NCBI RefSeq assembly: GCF_036409155.1 | Contig: NZ_JAZGLW010000002.1 | Location: 186,001-250,000, forward strand | From: Mycobacterium sp. 050128 | GTDB taxonomy: Bacteria; Actinomycetota; Actinomycetes; Mycobacteriales; Mycobacteriaceae | Length of the DNA stretch: 64,000 bases | Reading direction: 5' to 3' | In this document: one piece after another, positions 1 through 8,303 of the stretch | Layout: each line of letters opens with the position of its first letter | Numbering within the stretch: position 1 is the stretch's first letter | Translations under genes and position numbers: made by a program | Notes under the pieces: generated by a model | What the model saw: the letters and a program-made list of their open reading frames with translations, nothing else | Database searches by the model: none | Told to the model about the DNA's origin: nothing

Positions 1-52
1 CAAGGGCGACCCGACGCTGAACGCCGGAGAACTGCTTAAGGCCTCGGCGTAA
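1..52 (+). CDS. ahpC: AhpC, C-terminal end (partial)
   Basis: The last 16 codons of a gene that enters from the left edge. They read [16 protein letters not shown] and stop with TAA at 50-52. This tail is what I recall for the end of mycobacterial alkyl hydroperoxide reductase AhpC, a peroxiredoxin that reduces peroxides and peroxynitrite. Only 25 bp separate it from ahpD, the usual ahpC-ahpD operon order, in which AhpD re-reduces AhpC. The identification rests on the short tail plus the neighbour; the catalytic cysteines lie outside the window. Confidence 0.85.
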   Translation, partial: KGDPTLNAGELLKASA

Positions 53-77
53 TTTCGGCTCGATCTGGAGGTTTGTG

Positions 78-614
78 ATGAGCATCGAGAATCTGAAGGA
101 AGCGCTGCCGGAATACGCCAAGGACCTCAAGCTCAACCTGGGCTCGATCGCGCGGACCACCGTGCTCAACGACGAACAGTTGTGGGGCACGTTGCTGGCC
201 AGTGCGGCGGCAACGCGAAACACCCAAGTGCTGGCCGAATTTGGGGCCGAGGCAGCCGACAATCTGTCTGCCGAGGCGTACCAGGCGGCTCTGGGTGCCG
301 CGTCGATCATGGGCATGAACAATGTGTTCTACCGTGGCCGCGGGTTCTTAGACGGTAAGTACGACGACCTGCGGGCCGGATTGCGGATGAACATCATCGG
401 CAATCCGGGCGTGGACAAGGCGAATTTCGAGCTGTGGTCGTTCGCGGTGTCATCGATCAACGGGTGTTCGCACTGCGTTGTGGCACACGAGCACACGCTT
501 CGTGAGGCCGGCGTGGATCGTGAGGTGATCCTGGAAGCCTTGAAGGCCGCAGCGATCGTTTCTGGTGTGGCACAAGCGATCACGACCGCGCAAACACTGG
601 CCGGCGTCGGCTGA
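78..614 (+). CDS. ahpD: Alkylhydroperoxidase AhpD
   Basis: 178 aa. AhpD is a CxxC disulfide reductase that links dihydrolipoamide (through DlaT/Lpd in mycobacteria) to AhpC and has weak peroxidase activity of its own. The all-helical CMD-fold protein carries the complete active site: Glu118, Cys130, His132, Cys133 and His137 in the segment [12 protein letters not shown], at the same residue numbers as the M. tuberculosis enzyme. The ATG at 78 is preferred over the GTG at 75 because it gives the usual MSIE N-terminus and lies 6 nt after a GGAG at 67-70. It follows ahpC closely and is surely co-transcribed with it. No OxyR gene is visible in the window. Confidence 0.97.
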   Translation: MSIENLKEALPEYAKDLKLNLGSIARTTVLNDEQLWGTLLASAAATRNTQVLAEFGAEAADNLSAEAYQAALGAASIMGMNNVFYRGRGFLDGKYDDLRAGLRMNIIGNPGVDKANFELWSFAVSSINGCSHCVVAHEHTLREAGVDREVILEALKAAAIVSGVAQAITTAQTLAGVG

Positions 615-623
615 TCGTCGCCG

Positions 624-1937
624 GTGACCGCATCCTGGGTAGCGCACGCGATCTGGTGGCAGGTCTATCCCTTGGGCTTCGTGGGAGCGTTTCCCACGCC
701 CAAGGGGTCGGCGCAGGCAGATCCCGGCGAACACCGATTGCGGCGGCTTGCGCAGTGGTTCGATCACGCCATCGAGCTGGGGGCTTCCGGAGTTGCGCTG
801 GGGCCGATCTTTGCCTCGCGCACACACGGTTACGACACGACTGACCATTACCGGATTGACCCTCGGCTCGGCGACGACGGCGATTTCGACTACCTCATAG
901 CCGAGGCCCGAGCCCGCGGGCTGCGGGTGCTGCTCGACGGTGTCTTCAACCATGTCGGGGTGGACTTCGGACGCTACCTCGATGCGGCGCACGACGATAC
1001 GGCGGCGCGCTGGTTTCGGGGTCGTCCCGGGCGGTTTCACACCTTTGAGGGACATTCCGAGCTGATTACCCTCAATCACGACCACCCGGAAGTCGTCGAC
1101 TACGTCGCGGACGTGATGTCGCACTGGTTGCAGCGCGGCGCCGATGGCTGGCGATTGGACGCGGCTTATGCAGTGCCGCAACAGTTCTGGGCGGCGACGT
1201 TACCGCGGGTGCGCGAGCGGCATCCGGACGCCTGGTTCGTCGGCGAACTGATCCACGGCGACTATGCCGCGATCGTCGAGGCGGCCACCTTCGACTCCGC
1301 CACCCAGTACGAACTGTGGAAGGCCATCTGGAGTGGCCTCAACGACGGCAACTTCTTCGAGCTGGACTGGGCACTGCAGCGCCACAGCACGTTTCTGGCC
1401 AGCTTCGCGCCGCTGACGTTCATCGGCAATCACGACGTCACCCGAATCGCCAGCCGGCTGGAGAACGCCGATCATCTCCCGCACGCGCTGGTGCTGCTGT
1501 TGACGATAGGGGGTGTGCCCAGCGTGTACGCCGGCGACGAGTTCGGGTTTCGCGCCGTCAAAGAAGAACGCTACGGCGGCGACGACGCGATACGCCCGGA
1601 GTTCGGTTCTCCCCCTTTGCAATTGGACGACTTTGGTGCTGAGGTGTGGCGACTGCACCAGTTCCTGGTTGGACTGCGCCGTCGCCACCCCTGGCTCCAT
1701 TCCGCCACCACCACGTCGTTGCGGCTGGCCAACCGGCACTACGTCTACGAGACGCGCGGCGGCGACGATGCGCTGGTGGTTGCGCTCAATATCGACGACG
1801 AGCCGCTGCGGCTGGTGCTGGCGGAGCTCGGGCCGGCGCGCGCCGAGGTGGTCGCCGGATCGGCGGCCCCACCCAGCGACGTCGTCGCAGAGGTGACCGT
1901 CGAGCCGCATGGCTGGCGAATCCTGCGGCCCGCTTAG
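624..1937 (+). CDS. Alpha-amylase family (GH13) glycosidase
   Basis: 437 aa, GTG start 9 bp after ahpD. A compact GH13 (beta/alpha)8 enzyme with the four family regions in order: DGVFNHVG near residue 105, DGWRLDAA with the likely nucleophile Asp179, FVGELIHG with the acid/base Glu208, and FIGNHDVTR with the transition-state Asp271. A short beta domain follows from about residue 365. Its probable substrate is an alpha-glucan or alpha-glucoside. At 437 aa it is clearly shorter than mycobacterial TreS or AglA (over 540 aa), so the exact specificity is not assigned. There is no signal peptide, so it should be cytosolic. The 3' end overlaps the convergent DUF1810 gene by 3-4 bp. Possible co-transcription with ahpCD is inferred from spacing only. 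Confidence 0.88.
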   Translation: MTASWVAHAIWWQVYPLGFVGAFPTPKGSAQADPGEHRLRRLAQWFDHAIELGASGVALGPIFASRTHGYDTTDHYRIDPRLGDDGDFDYLIAEARARGLRVLLDGVFNHVGVDFGRYLDAAHDDTAARWFRGRPGRFHTFEGHSELITLNHDHPEVVDYVADVMSHWLQRGADGWRLDAAYAVPQQFWAATLPRVRERHPDAWFVGELIHGDYAAIVEAATFDSATQYELWKAIWSGLNDGNFFELDWALQRHSTFLASFAPLTFIGNHDVTRIASRLENADHLPHALVLLLTIGGVPSVYAGDEFGFRAVKEERYGGDDAIRPEFGSPPLQLDDFGAEVWRLHQFLVGLRRRHPWLHSATTTSLRLANRHYVYETRGGDDALVVALNIDDEPLRLVLAELGPARAEVVAGSAAPPSDVVAEVTVEPHGWRILRPA

Positions 1938-2368
1938 TCGCCTAGCTGGGCCAGCGTCAGGGCGTCCTGCTCACCGCGGTAGTAAATGTCGAGCAGCGTG
2001 AGGAAGTCCTGGCGGTCGTCGGTCGCCAGCGCAAACAACGTCATCGACGAACGCAGCTTGAGATCGTCAGGTGTACCGAAGATCTGCGTGATCGAGCGAC
2101 CCCGCACCCGATTGACCAGCCGGGTGCACTCATGCAGCCGCGGCCCCAGCACCTCATGCCCGAGATAGGCGCGAGCCTCCTGCAGCGACGAGATGCCGTA
2201 GTGGACGGCCGTCGGACTACTGCCCAGGCCGCGCAGCTGCGGGAAGACGAACCACATCCAGTGACCACGTTTTCGTCCGTCCCGCAGCTCCTCGACGACG
2301 CTGCCGTAGACCGGCTCCTGTGCGACAACGAAACGTGTCAGATCGAAGGGATCGTCCGCCGAGTCCAT
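1934..2368 (-). CDS. DUF1810 family protein (Rv1873-like)
   Basis: 144 aa, close to the length I recall for M. tuberculosis Rv1873 (145 aa), a small all-helical cytosolic protein of known structure and unknown function. Family features are the N-terminal [13 protein letters not shown], the central [14 protein letters not shown] and [12 protein letters not shown]. The ATG at 2368 is chosen because family members begin just before DPFDLxRF; longer in-frame starts would overlap the divergent lldD2 gene. The intergenic gap to lldD2 is 18 bp, so the two promoters must overlap the opposite coding starts or lie inside them. The 3' end overlaps the upstream glycosidase gene tail to tail. Confidence 0.88.
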   Translation of the reverse strand: MDSADDPFDLTRFVVAQEPVYGSVVEELRDGRKRGHWMWFVFPQLRGLGSSPTAVHYGISSLQEARAYLGHEVLGPRLHECTRLVNRVRGRSITQIFGTPDDLKLRSSMTLFALATDDRQDFLTLLDIYYRGEQDALTLAQLGD

Positions 2369-2386
2369 ATGACTACGGTGACATAC

Positions 2387-3622
2387 ATGGCCGTCAAACG
2401 ACGCATGCCCAAAGCCCGCGACCTGGCCCCGCTCCTGCAATTCAAGCGGCCTCAGTTCAACGCGACCACACGTCGGCTCAGCGCGGCATTCACGATCGAG
2501 GATCTGCGCCGCATCGCCAAACGCCGAACCCCCAAGGCGGCATTCGACTACACCGACGGTGCGGCCGAGGACGAGTTGTCGCTAGAGCGTGCCCGACAAG
2601 CCTTCCGCGACATCGAATTCCACCCGACGATCCTGCGCGACGTCAGCAATGTGACCGCCGGGTGGGACGTGCTGGGTCAGGCCGTCGCCTTGCCGTTCGG
2701 GATCGCGCCGACCGGATTCACCCGGTTGATGCAGACCGAAGGCGAGATCGCCGGAGCAGCGGCGGCGGCCAAGGCCGGCATCCCGTTTTCGCTCTCCACG
2801 CTCGGCACCTGCGCGATCGAAGACCTGGTGGCCGCGGTCCCGCAGGGCCGCAAATGGTTTCAGCTATATATGTGGAAGGACCGCGACCGGTCGATGGCGC
2901 TGGTCAAGCGCGCCGCCGACGCAGGATTCGACACCCTGCTGGCCACCGTCGACGTGCCGGTCTCCGGGGCCCGGTTCCGGGACAGCCGCAACGGGATGAC
3001 GATCCCGCCGTCGCTGACGCTGCGCACGGTGCTCGACGCGGTGCCGCACCCGAAGTGGTGGTTCGACCTGCTGACCACCGAGCCACTGGCGTTCGCGTCG
3101 CTGGATCGCTGGCCGGGCACCGTCGCCGAGTACCTGAGCACGATGTTCGACCCCAGCCTGACCTTCGACGACCTGGCCTGGATCAAGGAGCAATGGCCGG
3201 GCAAGCTCGTGGTCAAGGGTATCCAGACGCTCGACGATGCGCGGGCTGCCGTGGAGCACGGCGTCGACGGCGTCGTGTTGTCCAATCATGGTGGACGCCA
3301 ACTGGATCGGGCCCCGGTCCCCTTCCATCTGTTGCCGGCGGTGGCACGCGAGCTGGGCAAGGACACCGAGGTTCTGGTGGACACCGGCATCATGTCGGGC
3401 GCCGACATCGTGGCCGCGATCGCGCTGGGCGCACGGTTCACGCTGGTCGGGCGTGCCTATCTCTACGGGCTGATGGCGGGTGGCGAGGCGGGGGTCAACC
3501 GTGCGATCGACATCCTGGAGAGCGGGGTGCTGCGCACGATGCGGCTGCTGGGCGTGCGCAGTCTTGAGGAGCTCTCCCCCGCCCACGTCACGCAGCTGCG
3601 GCGGCTGGCACCAGTCGAGTAG
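2387..3622 (+). CDS. lldD2: FMN-dependent L-lactate dehydrogenase LldD2
   Basis: 411 aa. A quinone-linked L-lactate dehydrogenase of the alpha-hydroxy-acid oxidase family; it oxidises L-lactate to pyruvate at the membrane. It reads almost collinearly with M. tuberculosis Rv1872c (414 aa). Visible features are the FMN barrel strands, [11 protein letters not shown], the [10 protein letters not shown] segment, the catalytic [12 protein letters not shown] with proton-abstracting His301, and the phosphate-binding [18 protein letters not shown] near the end. The start at 2387 gives the MAVKRR N-terminus of the orthologue; an in-frame ATG at 2369 would add six residues. In M. tuberculosis this is the enzyme reported as required for growth on lactate. 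Confidence 0.95.
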   Translation: MAVKRRMPKARDLAPLLQFKRPQFNATTRRLSAAFTIEDLRRIAKRRTPKAAFDYTDGAAEDELSLERARQAFRDIEFHPTILRDVSNVTAGWDVLGQAVALPFGIAPTGFTRLMQTEGEIAGAAAAAKAGIPFSLSTLGTCAIEDLVAAVPQGRKWFQLYMWKDRDRSMALVKRAADAGFDTLLATVDVPVSGARFRDSRNGMTIPPSLTLRTVLDAVPHPKWWFDLLTTEPLAFASLDRWPGTVAEYLSTMFDPSLTFDDLAWIKEQWPGKLVVKGIQTLDDARAAVEHGVDGVVLSNHGGRQLDRAPVPFHLLPAVARELGKDTEVLVDTGIMSGADIVAAIALGARFTLVGRAYLYGLMAGGEAGVNRAIDILESGVLRTMRLLGVRSLEELSPAHVTQLRRLAPVE

Positions 3623-3675
3623 GCCGGTGCGCACGAGCTGTTGCGGGGTTGGCTGAAACCTGCCAAGGTGGTTAC

Positions 3676-4224
3676 GTGAAATTCGGGTTCGTATGCGGCC
3701 GGGCCTGCCTCAATTTCGCGGGCACGATGAAACACCGCAACACCACTCGTGAGGAGCGGTTGATCGAGCCTGCGGTGCTATCGGAATGGGCTGTGCAGGC
3801 GGGATTGGTGGATGCCGGCATCGAGGTCACCGACGACGATCTGGCCACCGCGATCGCCGTGCGCGAAGCGATCTACCGCACTGCCACCGCGCGGCTGGAC
3901 GGCCGCGAGCCCGAGCCGGCAGATGTCGACCTGTTGAACACGCAGGCCTCGCGCCCTGCGCTGACACCGCGGCTGCTCCCCAACGGCGACACGTCGCGCG
4001 GGGGCACCGCGCCACAACTGATCGCGAGCCTGGCCGCGGATTTACTGGACCTGCTCGCCGGCCCCGACATCGACGACGTCAAGCGGTGCGATCACCCGAA
4101 TTGCTCGCTGCTCTACGTCGACTCCTCCCGGGCGAAGAACCGGCACTGGTGCGGCATGGCCACCTGCGGCAATAAAGTCAAGGTTCAGGCCTTCCGGGCG
4201 CGCCAGCGCGCTGCGGCTAACTGA
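3676..4224 (+). CDS. CGNR zinc-finger / ABATE-domain regulator
   Basis: 182 aa from GTG 3676, 6 nt after the purine-rich AAGGTGG; a TTG at 3649 is an alternative. The N-terminus FGFVCGRACLNFAGT is the ABATE signature. The C-terminus (from about residue 134) is a CGNR treble-clef zinc finger with CDHPNC, RHWCGMATCGN and a basic KVKVQAFRARQR tail. Such proteins are presumed transcription factors with a stress-sensing N-terminal domain, but targets are rarely known. It sits alone between lldD2 and lon, both in the same direction. The H37Rv order I recall has other genes here, so it belongs to the replaced left-end segment. Confidence 0.88.
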   Translation: MKFGFVCGRACLNFAGTMKHRNTTREERLIEPAVLSEWAVQAGLVDAGIEVTDDDLATAIAVREAIYRTATARLDGREPEPADVDLLNTQASRPALTPRLLPNGDTSRGGTAPQLIASLAADLLDLLAGPDIDDVKRCDHPNCSLLYVDSSRAKNRHWCGMATCGNKVKVQAFRARQRAAAN

Positions 4225-4284
4225 AGCCGATTGAGCCAGGTCACACCGCCGGTCCGGGCACCGTCGGGAACAAAAACCATCCGG

Positions 4285-4315
4285 CAAAGGTTGAGCGCAA
4301 CAGACTAAACCTTTG
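4285..4315 (+). promoter_or_regulatory. HAIR-like HspR operator and hairpin before lon
   Basis: The segment 4290-4310 reads GTTGAGC, seven bases, ACTAAAC. This matches 10 of 14 specified bases of the HspR element HAIR (CTTGAGT-N7-ACTCAAG) with exactly the right spacing. It is nested in a perfect 8-bp inverted repeat, CAAAGGTT at 4285-4292 and AACCTTTG at 4308-4315, that ends at the lon Shine-Dalgarno GGGAG (4315-4319). HspR control of lon is established in Streptomyces. HspR action here is inferred; an RNA hairpin that limits ribosome access is a second possible role. Confidence 0.5.
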
Positions 4316-4324
4316 GGAGTATGG

Positions 4325-6643
4325 ATGTCTGAACCTAAATCAGTGCCGGTGCTGTTCGTCACCGACACGATCGTGTTGCCCGGAATGGTTGTGCCCATCG
4401 AGCTGGACGATGCCGCTCGGGTGGCTGTCGACGCGGCGCGGGCCAGTGAGTCCGGTGAACTGCTGATCGCCCCCCGTCTCGAGGACCGTTATCCGTCCCA
4501 CGGTGTGATCGCCAAGATTCTCCAGGTCGGACGCATCGCCGGCAGTGGCGGAACCGCCGCCGTCGTACGGGGCGAGCGCAGGGCGCAGATCGGCGCGGGA
4601 GCCAGCGGGCCCGGCGCGGCGTTGTGGGTCGAGGTGACCGAGGTCGACGACGTCGATGCGACCGACGAAATCAAAACGCTGGCGGCGGAATACAAGAAGC
4701 TGCTGCTGGCCATGCTGCAACGGCGCGAGGCCTGGCAGATCATCGACTACGTCAACAGCCTGACCGATCCGTCGGCGCTGGCCGACACCTCGGGCTACGC
4801 GTCGTATCTGACCGACGTGCAGAAGCGGCAGCTGCTGGAGACGGTGGACGTCGCCGAGCGGCTGCGCGTGCTGATCGACTGGACGAGCGACCACCTCGCC
4901 GAAGTCGAGGTCAACGACAAGATCGCCGAGGACGTCCGCGATGGCATGGAGAAGACGCAGAAGGAGTTCCTGCTGCGCCAACAGCTGGCCGCGATTCGTA
5001 AGGAGCTGGGTGAGGGCGAGCCCGACGGGTCCGACGACTACCGGGCCCGGGTCGAGGCCGCCGAGCTGCCCGACAACGTCCGTGAGGCCGCGCTGCGCGA
5101 GGTCGGCAAGCTGGAGCGCGCCAGCGACCAGAGCCCGGAAAGCGGCTGGATTCGTACCTGGCTGGACACCGTGCTGGACCTGCCGTGGCACGTCCGCACC
5201 GAGGACTCGACGGACCTGGCGGCGGCGCGGGGCATCCTGGACGCCGACCATCACGGGCTGGACGACGTCAAGGACCGCATCGTCGAATATCTGGCGGTGC
5301 GTTCGCGGCGCGCCCAGCGTGGGCTGCAGGTTGTGGGCGGCCGCGGCTCGGGCGCGGTGATGGTGCTGGCCGGTCCGCCCGGGGTCGGTAAGACGTCGCT
5401 GGGTGAGAGCGTGGCCAGGGCGCTGGGCCGCAAGTTCGTGCGTGTCGCGTTGGGCGGTGTGCGCGACGAGGCCGAGATCCGTGGCCACCGGCGCACCTAC
5501 GTGGGCGCGTTGCCCGGCCGGATCGTGCGCGCGATCGGCGAGGCGGGTTCGATGAATCCCGTTGTGCTGCTTGACGAAATCGACAAGGTCGGTTCCGATT
5601 ATCGCGGCGACCCGAGCGCGGCACTGCTCGAGGTGCTGGACCCGGCGCAGAACCACACATTCCGCGACCACTACCTGGATCTGGACCTCGACCTGTCCGA
5701 CGTCGTGTTCTTGGCTACTGCCAACGTGATTGAGAACATCCCGTCGGCACTGCTGGACCGCATGGAGCTGGTTGCCATCGACGGTTACACCGAGGACGAC
5801 AAGGTCGCCATCGCCCGCGAGTACCTGCTGCCACGGCAGCGGGAGCGGGCCGCGTTGACCAGCGACGAGGTCACCGTCACCGACGCGGCGCTGCGCAAGA
5901 TCGCCGCCGATTACACCCGCGAGCCGGGGGTTCGGCAGTTCGAACGGCTGCTGGCCAAGGCGCTGCGCAAGGTGACGACCAAGATCGCCGATGAACCGGT
6001 GATCATCGACGAGCCCGACCTGGTGGATTACCTTGGCCGGCCGCGGTTTACGCCGGAGTCGGCCGAACGCACCGCGGTGCCGGGCGTTGCCACGGGGCTG
6101 GCTGTCACCGGCCTGGGCGGCGATGTGCTCTATATCGAAGCCGGGGCCACCGATGGTGAGCCCGGGTTGCAGCTGACCGGTCAACTGGGCGACGTGATGA
6201 AGGAGTCGGCGCAGATCGCGCTGTCCTACGTCCGCTCCCATGCGGCCGAATTGGCTGTCGACCCGACGGCGCTGGACCGGCGCATTCACGTGCACGTGCC
6301 GGCGGGCGCGGTGCCCAAGGACGGCCCGTCGGCCGGTGTCACGATGGTTACCGCACTGGTGTCGATGGCCACCGGGCGTCAGGTTCGCTCCGACGTCGGC
6401 ATGACCGGTGAGGTCACGCTGAACGGCCGGGTGCTGCCGATCGGTGGTGTGAAGCAGAAGCTGCTGGCCGCCCAACGTGCCGGTCTGTCAACGGTTTTCA
6501 TCCCGCAGCGAAACGAGCCGGATCTCGACGACGTGCCGGCCGAAGTGCTCGGGGCGCTGACCGTCAAGCCGATGACCGACGTCGCGGAGATCGTCGCGCA
6601 GGCACTGGAACCGGTCACGCACTCCGCAACGGTGGCGGCCTGA
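4325..6643 (+). CDS. lon: ATP-dependent Lon protease
   Basis: 772 aa. A cytosolic hexameric AAA+ serine protease that degrades misfolded and regulatory proteins. Domain order is the LON substrate-binding domain (1 to about 200, starting VPVLFVTDTIVLPGMVVP), a helical linker, the AAA+ module with Walker A GPPGVGKT (350-357) and Walker B VVLLDEIDK, and the C-terminal protease with catalytic Ser669 (DGPSAG) and Lys712 (GGVKQK). All key residues are intact and the length is normal. ATG 4325 follows GGGAG at 4315-4319; a TTG at 4313 is less likely. Lon is known from M. smegmatis but is absent from M. tuberculosis, so its place next to lldD2 marks a lineage difference. Confidence 0.97.
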   Translation: MSEPKSVPVLFVTDTIVLPGMVVPIELDDAARVAVDAARASESGELLIAPRLEDRYPSHGVIAKILQVGRIAGSGGTAAVVRGERRAQIGAGASGPGAALWVEVTEVDDVDATDEIKTLAAEYKKLLLAMLQRREAWQIIDYVNSLTDPSALADTSGYASYLTDVQKRQLLETVDVAERLRVLIDWTSDHLAEVEVNDKIAEDVRDGMEKTQKEFLLRQQLAAIRKELGEGEPDGSDDYRARVEAAELPDNVREAALREVGKLERASDQSPESGWIRTWLDTVLDLPWHVRTEDSTDLAAARGILDADHHGLDDVKDRIVEYLAVRSRRAQRGLQVVGGRGSGAVMVLAGPPGVGKTSLGESVARALGRKFVRVALGGVRDEAEIRGHRRTYVGALPGRIVRAIGEAGSMNPVVLLDEIDKVGSDYRGDPSAALLEVLDPAQNHTFRDHYLDLDLDLSDVVFLATANVIENIPSALLDRMELVAIDGYTEDDKVAIAREYLLPRQRERAALTSDEVTVTDAALRKIAADYTREPGVRQFERLLAKALRKVTTKIADEPVIIDEPDLVDYLGRPRFTPESAERTAVPGVATGLAVTGLGGDVLYIEAGATDGEPGLQLTGQLGDVMKESAQIALSYVRSHAAELAVDPTALDRRIHVHVPAGAVPKDGPSAGVTMVTALVSMATGRQVRSDVGMTGEVTLNGRVLPIGGVKQKLLAAQRAGLSTVFIPQRNEPDLDDVPAEVLGALTVKPMTDVAEIVAQALEPVTHSATVAA

Positions 6644-6665
6644 CCATGTACCGGGCGAATTTCCG

Positions 6666-6743
6666 GTGGTGTGGAACCCGAACGAGCAGGCCTGGGGTGT
6701 GTATCTGACGCCTAACGGTGCGTTCGTTCGCTACCCGGCATAA
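6666..6743 (+). CDS. Possible 25-aa microprotein or gene remnant after lon
   Basis: Immediately after lon, GTG 6666 opens 25 codons ending with TAA 6741. The sequence VVWNPNEQAWGVYLTPNGAF followed by VRYPA has a protein-like pattern (regular Trp, Tyr, Pro and Gly) and looks like the C-terminal strand hairpin of a small domain. The same frame stays open upstream into the lon 3' end, so it could also be the tail of a decayed gene. I do not recognise it and see no strong ribosome-binding site. A terminator hairpin starts 11 bp after its stop. Confidence 0.25.
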   Translation: MVWNPNEQAWGVYLTPNGAFVRYPA

Positions 6744-6754
6744 AAGTCACCGCG

Positions 6755-6782
6755 GCAGCCGCCCTCGCGAGGGGGCGGCTGC
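6755..6782 (+). terminator. Strong GC hairpin terminator after lon
   Basis: A perfect 10-bp stem, GCAGCCGCCC at 6755-6764 and GGGCGGCTGC at 6773-6782, with an 8-nt loop and no U-tract. This fits the I-shaped terminators common in mycobacteria. It closes the lon transcript and separates it from the Ddn-like gene. Confidence 0.75.
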
Positions 6783-6859
6783 CCGCATTCTGCGGACTCG
6801 TGACCCAGGCCGGGATAGCGCAGCAAAATCGTTTTGCCGGGTACTGCAGAATGGGCGGT

Positions 6860-7249
6860 ATGAGCGGCCTCGGCGATCTCAAACGGCAAGTAGTGCATCG
6901 CGTTCAACGGTTGGTGGTCAATCCGGTGGGTCGGCAATTGCCGGTGACCATGCTCGAAACGACTGGCCGCAAGAGCGGGCAGCCTCGCCTCACCCCCGTC
7001 GGCGGACGGGTGGTGGACAACCAGTTCTGGATGGTCTCCGAACACGGCGAGCACTCGGACTACGTCCGCAACATCAAGGCCCACCCCGGTGTACGGCTGC
7101 GCCTAGGTGGTCAGTGGCGAAACGGCACCGCTCACCTGTTGCCCGACGACGACGCGGTGCAGCGGCTGGGCAATCTGCCGCGGCTCAACAGCGCGGTGGT
7201 GCGCATGATGGGCAGCGAGCTGCTCACCATTCGGGTCGACCTGGACTGA
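6860..7249 (+). CDS. Ddn-family F420-dependent oxidoreductase-like protein
   Basis: 129 aa from ATG 6860; ATG 6851 would add three residues. A split-beta-barrel flavin/deazaflavin protein of the Ddn (DUF385) family. Family signatures are PVTMLETTGRKSGQPRLTPV, WMVSEHGEHSDYVRNIKAHPGV and a closing LLTIRVDL. Members use reduced F420 to reduce quinones or nitroimidazoles, or only bind F420; the substrate of this one cannot be read from the sequence. A second, clearly distinct member lies at 62366-62812. It follows the lon terminator, so it probably has its own promoter within 6783-6859. Confidence 0.85.
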   Translation: MSGLGDLKRQVVHRVQRLVVNPVGRQLPVTMLETTGRKSGQPRLTPVGGRVVDNQFWMVSEHGEHSDYVRNIKAHPGVRLRLGGQWRNGTAHLLPDDDAVQRLGNLPRLNSAVVRMMGSELLTIRVDLD

Positions 7250-7289
7250 CCCGGCCGCGGGTGTCGGTGCGCACGACTAGCGTCGACGC

Positions 7290-7622
7290 ATGGCATACGA
7301 CCTGGAACTCGCCAACCGGATCCGCGAATTGCTGGCACGGCACCGCGGTGTCGACGAGAAGTCGATGTTCGGCGGGCTGGCTTTCCTCGTCGGCGGAAAT
7401 ATGGCGGTCGCGGCCAGCGGCAAGGGCGGATTGATGGTACGGGTGCCGCCGGAGGACACCGCCAAGCTGCTCGATCGCCCTCACGTCAGCCCGATGGTGA
7501 TGGCCGGCCGCGAAACCCGGGGCTGGTTGCGGGTCGCCGCCGAGGGCGTGAAAACCAAACGCCAGCTTGCGAGTTGGGTCGACCGCGGCGTCGGGTACGC
7601 GTGCAGCCTGCCACCGAAGTAA
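7290..7622 (+). CDS. TfoX N-terminal domain protein
   Basis: 110 aa. A stand-alone TfoX-N domain with the family pattern VDEKSMFGGLAFLVGGNMA, an internal GGLMVRVPPE strand pair and the C-terminal GWLRVAAEGVKTKRQLASWV. In gamma-proteobacteria the domain is part of the competence regulator TfoX. In actinobacteria the short stand-alone forms have no established function. It is translated 40 bp after the Ddn-like gene and 36 bp before an endonuclease III-like gene in the same direction, so a small operon is likely. No transmembrane segment or signal peptide is present. Confidence 0.88.
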   Translation: MAYDLELANRIRELLARHRGVDEKSMFGGLAFLVGGNMAVAASGKGGLMVRVPPEDTAKLLDRPHVSPMVMAGRETRGWLRVAAEGVKTKRQLASWVDRGVGYACSLPPK

Positions 7623-7658
7623 CGTTTGCCGGCGCGCGTGGCGGGTACGCGCCGAGCT

Positions 7659-8303
7659 ATGAGCAAGTCGGACAGGTCCAAGCAGCTGGTGCGGCGCGTG
7701 CTTGAGGCCGGCGGCAGCACGTACGCGGATGAGGCGGGAATCCGGATCAGCGATAAACCGATGCCGCTGTTTCAACTGCTGGTGTTGTGCATGCTTGCCA
7801 GCAAGCCCATCGATGCCGCTATCGCGATGCGTGGGGCGCGCGAGCTGTTCAAGGCGGGCCTGCGCACGCCCAAGGCGGTCCTGGCGGCCGACCGGCAAAA
7901 GATGATCGACGCGTTCGGCCGCGCTCACTACGTGCGCTACGACGAAAGTTCGGCGACCCGGCTCACCGAGATGGCGCAACGGGTGAATGACGAGTACTTC
8001 GGCGATCTGCGTGAAATCGCCCAGCGCAGTCATCACGATGCCGCTCAGGCGAGGCGAATGTTAAAGGAATTCAAGGGAATTGGCGATACCGGCGCCGACA
8101 TCTACCTGCGCGAGGTGCAGGACGTTTGGCCGTGGGTCCGTCCGTACTTCGACGACCGTGCCACTGGGACGGCGAAGACGCTGGGGCTGCCCGCCGAACC
8201 GGCCGAGCTGGGAGCACTGGCGCCGCGGGCCAACGCGCGGTTGGCCGCCGCGCTCGTCCGCGCGTCGCTGGATAAGGACTTGCGTAGCAGGATGGCCGGT
8301 TGA
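7659..8303 (+). CDS. Endonuclease III-like HhH protein lacking catalytic Lys and Fe-S cysteines
   Basis: 214 aa from ATG 7659. The fold matches HhH-GPD DNA glycosylases: PMPLFQLLVLCMLASKPIDAAI matches the first helices, and LKEFKGIGDTGADIYLREV is the helix-hairpin-helix. In endonuclease III the hairpin reads LPGVGRKTA with the catalytic Lys; here the aligned residues are D-T-G, so that Lys is absent. An Asp in the following PYFDDRAT could stand for the conserved catalytic Asp. There is no C-terminal 4Fe-4S cysteine cluster. It may be a monofunctional glycosylase or a DNA-binding protein only. Its stop overlaps the TTG start of the next gene. Confidence 0.75.
   Translation: MSKSDRSKQLVRRVLEAGGSTYADEAGIRISDKPMPLFQLLVLCMLASKPIDAAIAMRGARELFKAGLRTPKAVLAADRQKMIDAFGRAHYVRYDESSATRLTEMAQRVNDEYFGDLREIAQRSHHDAAQARRMLKEFKGIGDTGADIYLREVQDVWPWVRPYFDDRATGTAKTLGLPAEPAELGALAPRANARLAAALVRASLDKDLRSRMAG

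Noticed and set aside
4340..6475. 711-codon open frame on the minus strand opposite lon
   Set aside because: Shadow of high-G+C codon bias. Lon has complete domains and catalytic residues, and the antisense product is Gln/His/Arg-rich without any family feature.
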